DNA of 64,000 nucleotides from Azospirillum lipoferum (GTDB lineage: Bacteria; Pseudomonadota; Alphaproteobacteria; Azospirillales; Azospirillaceae). The notes below the pieces were generated by a model. It was given only the letters and a program-made list of their open reading frames with translations, made no database searches and was not told the DNA's origin. Where the stretch lies: the NCBI RefSeq assembly GCF_024170005.1, contig NZ_JALJXJ010000006.1:368589-432588 (forward strand), written 5' to 3'. The position numbers and the translations under genes are program-made. This document shows, piece by piece, positions 1 to 7,785 of this stretch (position 1 is its first letter; each line of letters starts with the position of its first letter).

Positions 1-212
1 GGCGGGTGCGCACCGGGCGCTATGAGGCCGGACGATTGGGGCTTCTTTCACAGGGCGACCTGGAACTGATGTGGCGCGACGGGCTTGCGGCCGTCAGCGC
101 CAACGGCATTCTCGGCGACCCCACCGGTTCCTCGGCGAGCATCGGCAGGCATTGCATCGAGCGCATCGCCTCGCTTCTCGTCGAGAGCTTTTCCCGGGAC
201 GATCCGGTTTGA
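1..212 (+). CDS. Creatininase-family amidohydrolase, C-terminal fragment (cut by window start)
   Basis: Only the last ~69 codons are visible; the frame is open to the first base, so the gene starts outside the window. The tail carries the pattern NGILGDPTGSSAS followed by an amphipathic helix (RIASLLVESF). This matches the usual end of creatininase-family proteins (GVLGDP, then a run of small residues and a final helix). Family members are metal-dependent amidohydrolases that open cyclic amides or deformylate nucleotides, but the metal-binding residues lie upstream and cannot be checked. It runs in the same direction as the flavin monooxygenase operon that begins about 170 bp downstream and could belong to the same pathway. 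The family call rests on this short tail alone. Confidence 0.55.
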   Translation, partial: RVRTGRYEAGRLGLLSQGDLELMWRDGLAAVSANGILGDPTGSSASIGRHCIERIASLLVESFSRDDPV

Positions 213-268
213 CACCGCGTCGCCGTTGCCGCGCGGCTATCCGGTCGATCATTCCTACACAAAATAAT

Positions 269-279
269 GTTCTGAACAC
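269..279. promoter_or_regulatory. Perfect palindrome in front of the monooxygenase operon
   Basis: TGTTCTGAACA is an 11-bp perfect inverted repeat in an AT-richer patch (ACACAAAATAATG just before it). It lies about 100 bp before the ATG of the flavin monooxygenase. Its position suits an operator, but which regulator would bind is unknown. No convincing -35/-10 pair was found. Confidence 0.3.
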
Positions 280-380
280 ACAGTCGGCATAACGGATCTT
301 TGGCAGGTTCTGCCGCCGACTTCGTGACAAGCTTCCAGTCACCGAAGAGGCATCCCAAACAAACCCGAGAGGGCATCCAA

Positions 381-1520
381 ATGGCAGTCAAGTTCGGCTT
401 CTGGTCCGAGCAGGAAACCCTGGTTGGCCAAAGCTATTCGCGCCGGCTTCACGAGCTTGTCGAAGAGGCGGCGTTTGCCGAGAAGATGGGTTTCGACATC
501 GTCAGCCTGTCCGAGCAGCATGTCGCCTTGGGCGGGATCTCTAGCTCGGCTCCCGAAGTCGTATATGGCTACCTCGCGGCGGTGACGTCCCGCATCCGGC
601 TGAGGCCGGCGGTTTCGCTGATGCCCAAGAAGATCAACCACGCCCTCCGCACGGCGGAACGTGCGGCGGTGACCGACATCCTGTCCAACGGCCGCATGGA
701 GCTGTATTGCGGCCGGGCAAACACCACCATCGCCATGCGCGCCTTCAACGTGGAACCCGCGGAAACCCTTGAGCAGATGGAGGAGGGGATCGCGCTGATC
801 CGCGAAGCCTTCAGCAAGGACATCTTCACCTTCGAGGGCAAGCATTATCAGGTTCCGCCGCGCATGCTGGTGCCGAAGCCGATCCAGAAGCCCTATCCGC
901 TGATGGGCATCGCCGCGACCAGCGAGCGCAGCCATGTCTGGGCGGCCCGCCAGGGGCTCGCCGTCCTCAGCCACACGCTCTACCAGGGCTGGGACGCCCA
1001 GGCGAAGATGGTCGAAGCCTACCGGTCGAACTGGCAGCGGGATCCGAACGGCCCGCTCGACCGTCCGCGTCTCGGCATGCCGGTGTTCCTCGGGATCGCC
1101 GAAACCGATCAGGCGGCGAAGGACATCTATGCCGAGCCGCTGATGCAGTACGCCCGCATCTCGACCGACGCCTATCCGCGGCTGGCGAAGATCGCCGACG
1201 ACTACGCCTATATGGGGGAAGGGCTGGAAGCGCTCCAGCGCGCGGCCACCGACTGGGATTATCTGCTCAACGACTCCGCCAGTCTGGTCTGCGGCAGCCC
1301 GGATACGGTCATCCGCCAGCTGGAACGCTTCATCGAGACCGGCGCCGAAGAAATCCTGTTCCACATCGACTCTGTTTCGCACGCCGAGATCATGAAGGCG
1401 ATCGAACTGGTCGGCCGCTACGTCATCCCGCATTTCAACGACCGCAGCAATGTGGTGCGTCCGACCGACGAGATCCTCGACCAGATCCGCAGGATGCGGA
1501 AGGTGAGCGCTTCGGCCTGA
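381..1520 (+). CDS. LLM-class (luciferase-like) flavin-dependent monooxygenase
   Basis: 379-residue protein of the bacterial luciferase/alkanal monooxygenase superfamily. These TIM-barrel enzymes use reduced flavin from a separate reductase to oxygenate a substrate. Visible signatures are the N-terminal barrel strand with EKMGFDIVSLSEQH (about 35-48), ALRTAERAAVTDILSNGR around 90-105, and the C-terminal CGSPDTVIRQL, the usual flavin-phosphate region. The ATG at 381 is chosen because GAGAGGG lies just upstream and homology begins with MAVKFGFW. An earlier in-frame start at 300 would add 27 unlikely residues. It is the first gene of a set with crotonase, acyl-CoA ligase, DHBP synthase, flavin reductase and MFS genes. 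The reductase (5491-6021) is the natural source of its FMNH2. The substrate is unknown. Confidence 0.88.
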   Translation: MAVKFGFWSEQETLVGQSYSRRLHELVEEAAFAEKMGFDIVSLSEQHVALGGISSSAPEVVYGYLAAVTSRIRLRPAVSLMPKKINHALRTAERAAVTDILSNGRMELYCGRANTTIAMRAFNVEPAETLEQMEEGIALIREAFSKDIFTFEGKHYQVPPRMLVPKPIQKPYPLMGIAATSERSHVWAARQGLAVLSHTLYQGWDAQAKMVEAYRSNWQRDPNGPLDRPRLGMPVFLGIAETDQAAKDIYAEPLMQYARISTDAYPRLAKIADDYAYMGEGLEALQRAATDWDYLLNDSASLVCGSPDTVIRQLERFIETGAEEILFHIDSVSHAEIMKAIELVGRYVIPHFNDRSNVVRPTDEILDQIRRMRKVSASA

Positions 1521-1552
1521 TCCCCTGTCGACCGATCTGAAGAGAGTCTCAC

Positions 1553-2341
1553 ATGACCGACAAGACCTATAGGGGCCTGCTCGTCGAGAAACGCGCGAGC
1601 GGCGTGGCCATCGTCACCCTGAACCGGCCGGAAATCCTCAACGCCATCGACTGGCCGATGCATTCCGCGCTGGAAGAGCTGTTCGCGGACCTCGACAATG
1701 ACCGGGCGGTCAAGGCCGTCGTCCTGACCGGTGCGGGTCGCGGCTTCTGCTCCGGCGGCGATCAGACTGCGCTCGATGACAATCTGGGGCCGATTTCGCC
1801 CACCCGTTCCGGGCGTCACCTCATCCGCAACATGCTCGAACTGGAATGCCCGCTGATCGCCGCCGTGAATGGCGTCGCCGTCGGGCTGGGCGCCACGCTC
1901 GCCCTGTTCTGCGATGTCGTCTTCGCCGAGCCCGCTGCCCGCTTCGCCGACACCCATGTGACGGCCGGCGTCGTCGCCGGGGACGGCGGTGCGGTGATCT
2001 GGCCGCTCCTTCTGGGGCCGGTGCGGGCGAAGCATTATCTGATGACCGGAGACTTCATTTCGGCGGAGGACGCGGCTGCGGCCGGAATGATCAACGGGGT
2101 CGTGCCGGAAGGAACCGTCGTCGAGCATGCGGTCCGCTACGCCGAGATGCTGGCCTCCGGCCCCCGCGATGCCATCGTCTGGACCAAATACGCCGTCAAC
2201 AAGCTGATCAAGGAGCAGATGCACCTGAATCTCGACACCGCCATGGCGCACGAGATGCTCACCTTCCACAGCCCGGAGCGCCGGGAGGCCGTCGCCGCCT
2301 TCCGCGAGAAGCGCAAGCGCTTTGCAGAAGGCGGCAATTGA
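1553..2341 (+). CDS. Enoyl-CoA hydratase/isomerase (crotonase) family protein
   Basis: 262 residues, normal length for a crotonase. The oxyanion-hole segments are clear: GRGFCSGGDQ (about 63-70) and NGVAVGLGATLALFCDVVFA (about 106-125), then VAGDGGAVIWP (about 141-151). By eye alignment the two glutamates used by classical enoyl-CoA hydratase are not present: the equivalents are Thr134/His135 and His161. The protein may therefore be an isomerase, hydrolase or other crotonase rather than a true hydratase. The ATG follows AGAGAG. The gene lies 32 bp after the monooxygenase and 1 bp before the acyl-CoA ligase, so it is probably cotranscribed and acts on the CoA ester made by that ligase. Confidence 0.85.
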   Translation: MTDKTYRGLLVEKRASGVAIVTLNRPEILNAIDWPMHSALEELFADLDNDRAVKAVVLTGAGRGFCSGGDQTALDDNLGPISPTRSGRHLIRNMLELECPLIAAVNGVAVGLGATLALFCDVVFAEPAARFADTHVTAGVVAGDGGAVIWPLLLGPVRAKHYLMTGDFISAEDAAAAGMINGVVPEGTVVEHAVRYAEMLASGPRDAIVWTKYAVNKLIKEQMHLNLDTAMAHEMLTFHSPERREAVAAFREKRKRFAEGGN

Positions 2342-2342
2342 G

Positions 2343-4250
2343 ATGGGCGGGCCGCATTCCTTTTTCCCGCCCGTCCCATCTACGATTACCTCATCCCCAA
2401 TCGACCCTCCACCGACCGCGCATGAGGACGGGACGCTGCCGTCGCTGCTGCGCGACCGCCGGGACGGCAGGGGCGAGGCCGTGGCGTTCTTCCAGAAGCG
2501 TGCCGGTACGTGGCACGCCACGACCTGGGGTGAATTCGCCAGGGACGTCACAGCGCTATCGCGTGCCCTCCTCGACCATGGTCTGGAGAAGGGGGACCAT
2601 GTCGCCATCATGGGGGACATCTCGCAGGACTGGGTGGCCGCCTACATGGCGACGGTCTGTTCCGGCGGCGTGGCGGTCGGGATCTATTTCACCTCCTCGA
2701 CCGAGGAGGTGGAGTATTTCCTGGAGGATTCCGGGAGCAAATTCGCCTTCGTCGCCGGAGAGAAGGAACTCGCCGTCCTTCTCCGCAGCCGGCAGGCGGA
2801 GACGCTGAAGAAGATCGTGGTCTTCGATCCGGCGGTTCCGTCATCGAAAAACATCGTCTCGCTGCCGCGGTTTTCCGCCTCGTCGTCCGACTGTGCGTCA
2901 CTGCTCGACGAGCAGGCCGGAATGGCGCGGCCCGAGGACAATGCCAGCATCGTCTACACCTCCGGGACGACCGGCAATCCCAAGGGTGCGATCCTCACCC
3001 ACCGCTCGCTGATCGAGGGTCTGGTGACCATCCGAAGCTTTTGCCCGGCGCTTTTCCGCGAACCCCAGCGGGTGGTCGTCCATCTCCCCCTCTCCCATGT
3101 CGTCGGGCTCGGGCAGGGAATCGTTCTTCCTCTCATCAGCGAGGTCACGCCTTATTTCGGCGAGACCGGAGCGGACTTCGCGACGACCATCCGCGATGTG
3201 AGGCCAACCTATTGGATGGCGCCGCCGCGCTTCTATCAACGCTACGCCGCCGAACTGGTCAGCAGGATCAATGCGTCGGCTTCGGTTGGCAGGAAATCCT
3301 ACCGCTTCGCGATGTCCATCGCCCAGAAGGCGCTGGCGGACCGGCAGACGGACGGCCCGGACGATCCCTTTCTCCAGGCGCTTTTCGCGACCTGCCGCGA
3401 TCAGGTCTTCCTGCCGCTCCTGGCGGAGATCGGTCTGGACCAGCTCAAATACCCGTACACCGCCTCCGCGCCGATGCCGCCGGACGTCGTGAAGCTGTGG
3501 CAGACCTGGGGGGTGAACCTCAAGGAGGTCTATGGGCAGACCGAACTGGTCGGAGCGAACACCGGGCAGATGCGGGACTGGTCGAAGCCCGGCACCATCG
3601 GCGTTCCGATCGCCGATCCCCGCTGGAAGACCAGGGTCGCCGGCGACGGCGAGATGCTGGTGACGGGACCCGGCCTGTTCACGGGGTACCTGAACAAGCC
3701 TGACGACACGCTGGAGGCTCTGCGCGACGGATGGCTCCACACCGGCGACATCGTCGAGGTCCGGCCCGATGGCCAGCTGGCGATCATCGACCGGAAGAAG
3801 GAGATCATCAACACCTCCGGCGGCAAGTCGATCAGTCCGGCGCAGATCGAGAACGAGTTGCGGCGAAGCCCCTACATCTCGGAAGCCGCGGTCTGTGGCG
3901 ACGGGCGGAAATACCTGGTGGCGCTGATCGAGGTCGACCGCATCGCGATGACGGACTGGGTGAAGGAGCGGAACGAAACGATCAACGACTACGCGGATTT
4001 CTGTTCGTCGGAAGCGGTCATCCACCTGATCGAAGGGGAGGTCGCCAAGGCGAACCAGAGGCTGGCGCCGGTCGAGCAGATAAAGTCGTTCCGGATCCTT
4101 CCCGAAGAGCTGTCGGCCGAAAATGGCGTCATGACGGCAACCCGGAAAAAGCGGCGCAAGGTACTGAACGAACGTTACGCGGCGTTGATCAACTCACTCT
4201 ACGACGATTCCGAGGATTCGCTGATCCGTCAGGCGCTGTCGAACATGTGA
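2343..4250 (+). CDS. AMP-forming acyl-CoA synthetase (long-chain FadD type)
   Basis: About 635 residues, the size of the long-chain acyl-CoA synthetase branch of the adenylate-forming superfamily. The P-loop-like motif YTSGTTGNPKGAILTH lies near residue 205, the A5-type YGQTE near 400, DGWLHTGD near 465, and the hinge/lysine region RKKEIINTSGGKSISPAQ near 485. It should activate a carboxylic acid to its CoA thioester using ATP. The ATG at 2343 sits one base after the crotonase stop. A TTG at 2322 is possible but would overlap that gene. The context suggests activation of a substrate or product of the flavin monooxygenase. Chain length cannot be deduced. Confidence 0.9.
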   Translation: MGGPHSFFPPVPSTITSSPIDPPPTAHEDGTLPSLLRDRRDGRGEAVAFFQKRAGTWHATTWGEFARDVTALSRALLDHGLEKGDHVAIMGDISQDWVAAYMATVCSGGVAVGIYFTSSTEEVEYFLEDSGSKFAFVAGEKELAVLLRSRQAETLKKIVVFDPAVPSSKNIVSLPRFSASSSDCASLLDEQAGMARPEDNASIVYTSGTTGNPKGAILTHRSLIEGLVTIRSFCPALFREPQRVVVHLPLSHVVGLGQGIVLPLISEVTPYFGETGADFATTIRDVRPTYWMAPPRFYQRYAAELVSRINASASVGRKSYRFAMSIAQKALADRQTDGPDDPFLQALFATCRDQVFLPLLAEIGLDQLKYPYTASAPMPPDVVKLWQTWGVNLKEVYGQTELVGANTGQMRDWSKPGTIGVPIADPRWKTRVAGDGEMLVTGPGLFTGYLNKPDDTLEALRDGWLHTGDIVEVRPDGQLAIIDRKKEIINTSGGKSISPAQIENELRRSPYISEAAVCGDGRKYLVALIEVDRIAMTDWVKERNETINDYADFCSSEAVIHLIEGEVAKANQRLAPVEQIKSFRILPEELSAENGVMTATRKKRRKVLNERYAALINSLYDDSEDSLIRQALSNM

Positions 4251-4271
4251 TGCGGTGATCGAAGGAAGATC

Positions 4272-5399
4272 ATGACGATGCTGCCCAGCAACCCACGCCA
4301 TTCATTCCTGTCCTCGACGATGGAGATCATCGAAGAGGCCCGCAATGGCCGAATGTTCATCCTTGTCGACGACGAGGAGCGGGAGAACGAGGGCGATCTC
4401 GTGATCCCGGCGCAGATGGCGACGCCCGAGGCGATCAACTTCATGGCGTCGCATGGCAGGGGCCTGATCTGTCTGGCGCTCGGCAAGGAGCGGGTCGACC
4501 AGCTCGGCCTCAAACTGATGAGCCCGCAAAACGGCACCCGCCATGGGACGGCCTTCACCGTTTCCATCGAGGCGCGTGAGGGGGTTTCCACCGGCATTTC
4601 CGTGGCTGACCGGGCGCGGACCGTGGCCGTGGCGATCGACGCGGCCAGGGGGCCCGATCATATCGTCTCGCCGGGCCACATATTTCCCCTGGTCGCGCGG
4701 CCCGGCGGCGTCCTGGTCCGTGCGGGACATACCGAGGCGGCGGTGGACGTCGCGCGCCTTGCCGGCCTCAATCCCTCGGGCGTGATCTGCGAGATCATGA
4801 AGGAGGACGGGACGATGGCCCGTCTCGACGATCTCGTCGCCTTCGCCCGGCGCCACGCGCTCAAGATCGGCACGATCCGCGACCTGATCGCCTTCCGCCG
4901 CCGCCACGATCACGATGTCGAACGTGTCGTCACCACGAAATTCGACAGCCGATGGGGCGGCGAGTGGAGCGCCATCATCTTCCGCATCAAGGCAATCGGG
5001 ACGGAAGCGATTGCGCTGGTGAAGGGCGTGATCGACGAGAGGCCGACCCTGGTGCGCATGCACGCACTGGACATCCTGTCGGACGTGCTCGGCCAGACCG
5101 GCGACCGCAGCGATATCGTCGCCCGGTCCATGCAGGAAATCGCCGCCGAAGGGACGGGCGTGATCGTGCTGTTCAGCCGTGATGTCCCACTCTCACAGCT
5201 TCTTCGGGTGAAGGCGGGGGAGCCGCTCGTCGACAAGGCCGAACTGCGCAACTATGGCGTCGGTGCCCAGGTTCTGGCGGAACTCGGCATTCACGACATG
5301 ATCCTTCTGTCCAACTCGCAGCATGTCCCGGTGGCACTCCGGGGCTATGGGCTGAACATCGTGGAGCACCGGACGCTGCCGGTCGTCTCTGCCCCGTAA
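4272..5399 (+). CDS. ribB: 3,4-dihydroxy-2-butanone-4-phosphate synthase with degenerate GTP cyclohydrolase II-like domain (RibBX type)
   Basis: 375 residues. Residues ~14-210 are a complete RibB domain: DDEERENEGD (33-42), HGTAFTVS, SPGHIFPL, RAGHTEAAVD and the closing LKIGTIRDLIAFR. This domain makes the four-carbon precursor of riboflavin from ribulose 5-phosphate. Residues ~215-375 resemble the RibA fold (NYGVGAQVLAELG, LLSNSQH) but contain no cysteine, so the zinc-binding cysteines of GTP cyclohydrolase II are missing. Such degenerate RibBX proteins are known in alphaproteobacteria. AAGGA precedes the ATG by about 5 bp. Placement between an acyl-CoA ligase and a flavin reductase, in an operon led by a flavin monooxygenase, suggests a dedicated boost of flavin supply. 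Confidence 0.9.
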   Translation: MTMLPSNPRHSFLSSTMEIIEEARNGRMFILVDDEERENEGDLVIPAQMATPEAINFMASHGRGLICLALGKERVDQLGLKLMSPQNGTRHGTAFTVSIEAREGVSTGISVADRARTVAVAIDAARGPDHIVSPGHIFPLVARPGGVLVRAGHTEAAVDVARLAGLNPSGVICEIMKEDGTMARLDDLVAFARRHALKIGTIRDLIAFRRRHDHDVERVVTTKFDSRWGGEWSAIIFRIKAIGTEAIALVKGVIDERPTLVRMHALDILSDVLGQTGDRSDIVARSMQEIAAEGTGVIVLFSRDVPLSQLLRVKAGEPLVDKAELRNYGVGAQVLAELGIHDMILLSNSQHVPVALRGYGLNIVEHRTLPVVSAP

Positions 5400-5490
5400 C
5401 ACCGCTGCCAACACAGTTTCTGGACGGCCAGCCCTGCAGTGCCAGCCAGGGTCGGCGGCATGCCCTTCCACTGCCTTGCGTGAGGTCACC

Positions 5491-6021
5491 ATGTCAGGAC
5501 AAGATTTCCGTGTTCCAGAGTATGTGGAGACGGCGGCCTTCAAGAGTGCGTTGCGGACTGTCGTGGGGTCGGTCTCGATCGTGGCGTCGGGCCAGGGTGC
5601 CGACAGGCGTGGCCTGACCGTCACCGCCGCGGTTTCCCTGTGTGTCGATCCGCCGATGGTTCTTGCCTGCATCAACCGCAGTGCCGAGGCCCACGACGTC
5701 ATTCTCCGGACCGGCGCCTTTTCCTGGAACGTCCTTTCCGCCGATCAGGTCCAGCTGGCGGAACGCTTCGCGGCGCTGGACGGCAGCAAGGGCGCCTCCC
5801 GTTTCTCCCCCGCAGACTGGGGCGAGACGGTTACCGGGGTTCCGGTCCTTCGCCAATCCGTTTGCAGCTTCGATTGCAGACTGCAGGACGCCGTGGAAGT
5901 CGCCACCCATACGATCATGATCGGTGCCGTTGTTTCCCAGAGCCATGCTCAGGACAAGGTTCCGCTGATTTACTCTTCGGGCAGGTTCGGACGAATGGAA
6001 TATTTTGAATCCGACGAATAA
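5491..6021 (+). CDS. Flavin reductase family protein (FMN-binding split-barrel)
   Basis: 176 residues with the order typical of NAD(P)H:FMN oxidoreductases partnered with two-component monooxygenases: FKSALRTVVGSVSIVASG, RRGLTVTAAVSLCVDPPMVL (flavin-contacting loop), AFSWNVLSADQ, then a C-terminal LIYSSGRFGRM. It would reduce FMN and hand FMNH2 to the luciferase-like monooxygenase encoded at 381-1520. The ATG at 5491 is preferred over an in-frame TTG five codons earlier, because conserved sequence begins shortly after it and GTGAGG lies upstream. It is 91 bp downstream of ribB and the last enzyme gene of the set. Confidence 0.88.
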   Translation: MSGQDFRVPEYVETAAFKSALRTVVGSVSIVASGQGADRRGLTVTAAVSLCVDPPMVLACINRSAEAHDVILRTGAFSWNVLSADQVQLAERFAALDGSKGASRFSPADWGETVTGVPVLRQSVCSFDCRLQDAVEVATHTIMIGAVVSQSHAQDKVPLIYSSGRFGRMEYFESDE

Positions 6022-6315
6022 TATGGCTTCTCCGCTTTCATAGACGTTCCGTAACGGCGCATCCAATCAGGGACGCCGGATCCTCCGCCTCGCGCTCGGT
6101 GGCACGGTCAAGGGCGCCATCTCTTCAATCTCGCCTACCAGGCGACCCTGGCCGGCCCCTGCGACCCGCGCGCCGACTGCGGCGTGTTTCCCATCGGCAC
6201 GGGCGTCAAACTCCGACCGCAGGCCGGCTGCACGCAAACCCCAGCACCTCCCGACACCGCGTTCCGACCGAAACCGACCCGGCCCCCCGTGCCCGGTCTT
6301 TTTGGAGACTGCCGT
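6022..6315. other. 294-bp gap between flavin reductase and MFS genes
   Basis: No supported gene. One plus-strand frame stays open through most of it into the MFS gene and would encode a Pro/Arg-rich stretch with LFNLAYQATLAGPCD. I cannot match that to a family. It may be a decayed gene end or chance in GC-rich DNA. A clear ribosome binding site (TTTGGAGA) lies at the right edge for the MFS start at 6316. Confidence 0.4.
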
Positions 6316-7668
6316 ATGATCGAAGACGCAACGACCACGGTGTCGATGCCGCAGCCGAAACCGATGGGCCTGTCGATCCACTATCGGCGCTATGCCCTGA
6401 CCATGCTGTTCCTCGTCTATATGCTGAACTTCGTCGACCGTCAGATCGTCAATATCCTGGCGGAACCGATCAAGCGCGAACTCGGTCTCGCCGACTGGCA
6501 GTTGGGGTCGTTGACCGGACTATCCTTCGCCATCTTCTACGCGACCCTGGCCCTTCCGATCGCGCGATGGGCGGAACGTGCGAACCGGGTCAGGATCGTC
6601 GCGCTGTCGGCGATCACCTGGAGCCTGTTCACGACGATCTGCGGCGTGGCCCAGACCTTTGCCCAGCTGTTCCTCGCCAGGGTCGGTGTCGGGGTCGGCG
6701 AAGCCGGCTGCACGCCGGCATCCCAGTCCCTGATCAGCGATTACACGACGAGAGAGAGGCGGGCCTCGGCGCTGGCGTTCTTCTCCATGGGCATTCCGGC
6801 CGGTACCCTGGTCGGGATGGTGGTCGGCGGCCTGATCGCGGACAGTCTCGGCTGGCGCGCATCCTTCGCGCTGGTCGGGGTGCCCGGCATCATCCTTGGG
6901 CTTCTGGCCTATTTCACGCTGCCCGAGCCGCGAAAGTCCTTCGCGGCCAGCGAGGTTCAAGCCGCACCCAGCCTGAGGGAGGCACTGGCCGAACTCGGCA
7001 GCAAGCGGACCTACATCTGGCTCACGGTCGCGATGGCGGCCATGAGTTTCGGGATTTACAGCAATCTCGCCTTTCAAAGCTCCCACTTTCTGCGCAATCA
7101 CGCGGAAGGGTTGGGCACGCTGGCGGTCAGGCTGAACGATCTCACCGGAATCCGACTGGGCGCCACCGGTTTTCTCGGTACGGTGCTGGGCCTGATCGTC
7201 GGCATCTGCGGAGCAGCCGGCACCTGGCTGGGCGGCTGGTCGACGGATCGCGGCGTACGCAGCAGTCTGAACGCCTATGCCACCATCCCGGCAGCGGCGG
7301 CCCTGTGCATGCCCTTTGCGCTTTTCGCGACTTACACCGCCTCGAACACCGTAGCGGCGCTTTGCCTGATGGGATTGCCGATGATGCTGCAGTCCATCTA
7401 TTACGGTCCCATCTTTGCGGCGGTGCAAAGCCTGGTGCGTCCGCGCACCAGGGCAACGGCCACCGCCATCTTCCTGTTCTTCGCCAATCTGATCGGGCTT
7501 GGCCTTGGACCGCTGTCGGTCGGCCTGATCAGCGATCTTCTCGCGCCGTCGATGGGCTCCGGTGACGCCATCCGCTGGGCGCTGATCAGCACGTCGCTCG
7601 TCTATGTGCTGGCGGCGGCAGCCTTCATGGCAGCGCGAAAGAGCATCAGGCAGGATATCGTCAGCTGA
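6316..7668 (+). CDS. MFS transporter, spinster-like
   Basis: About 450 residues with 12 predicted membrane segments. The N-terminal segment LFLVYMLNFVDRQIVNIL and the loop ELGLADWQLGSLTG are typical of the spinster-like branch of major facilitator transporters, which is common beside catabolic genes of alphaproteobacteria. VGVGVGEAGCTPASQSLI is the helix-5 region. The ATG at 6316 follows TTTGGAGA. An upstream GTG at 6184 would add 44 Pro-rich residues with no membrane character. Same strand as the monooxygenase operon but after a 294-bp gap, so it may have its own promoter. The likely role is uptake of the substrate or export of a product of that pathway. Confidence 0.85.
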   Translation: MIEDATTTVSMPQPKPMGLSIHYRRYALTMLFLVYMLNFVDRQIVNILAEPIKRELGLADWQLGSLTGLSFAIFYATLALPIARWAERANRVRIVALSAITWSLFTTICGVAQTFAQLFLARVGVGVGEAGCTPASQSLISDYTTRERRASALAFFSMGIPAGTLVGMVVGGLIADSLGWRASFALVGVPGIILGLLAYFTLPEPRKSFAASEVQAAPSLREALAELGSKRTYIWLTVAMAAMSFGIYSNLAFQSSHFLRNHAEGLGTLAVRLNDLTGIRLGATGFLGTVLGLIVGICGAAGTWLGGWSTDRGVRSSLNAYATIPAAAALCMPFALFATYTASNTVAALCLMGLPMMLQSIYYGPIFAAVQSLVRPRTRATATAIFLFFANLIGLGLGPLSVGLISDLLAPSMGSGDAIRWALISTSLVYVLAAAAFMAARKSIRQDIVS

Positions 7669-7693
7669 CAGGGTAAGCGGCGGCAAGCATCCG

Positions 7694-7759
7694 GGGGACC
7701 GCAATGCCGGTCCCCGACACGCCAACGGCCCTTGATCCCGGCAGGCAGGATCGAGGGCC
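7694..7759. terminator. Two hairpins between convergent MFS and AraC genes
   Basis: GGGGACC/GGTCCCC (7694-7715) and GGCCCTTGATCC/GGATCGAGGGCC (7727-7759, one G-T pair) form strong stems. The second is followed by CTTT. They lie between the ends of the convergent MFS and AraC genes and probably stop transcription from both sides. Confidence 0.65.
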
Positions 7760-7785
7760 TTTGGCATGACAAGGGCGATGCCGTG

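Noticed and set aside
339..1433. Long minus-strand open frame over the flavin monooxygenase gene
   Set aside because: Shadow of the real plus-strand gene in GC-rich DNA; Arg/Ala/Gly/Asp-biased with no domain.
6022..6315. Possible coding remnant before the MFS gene
   Set aside because: One open frame reads LFNLAYQATLAGPCD but matches no family I know and has no start signal.
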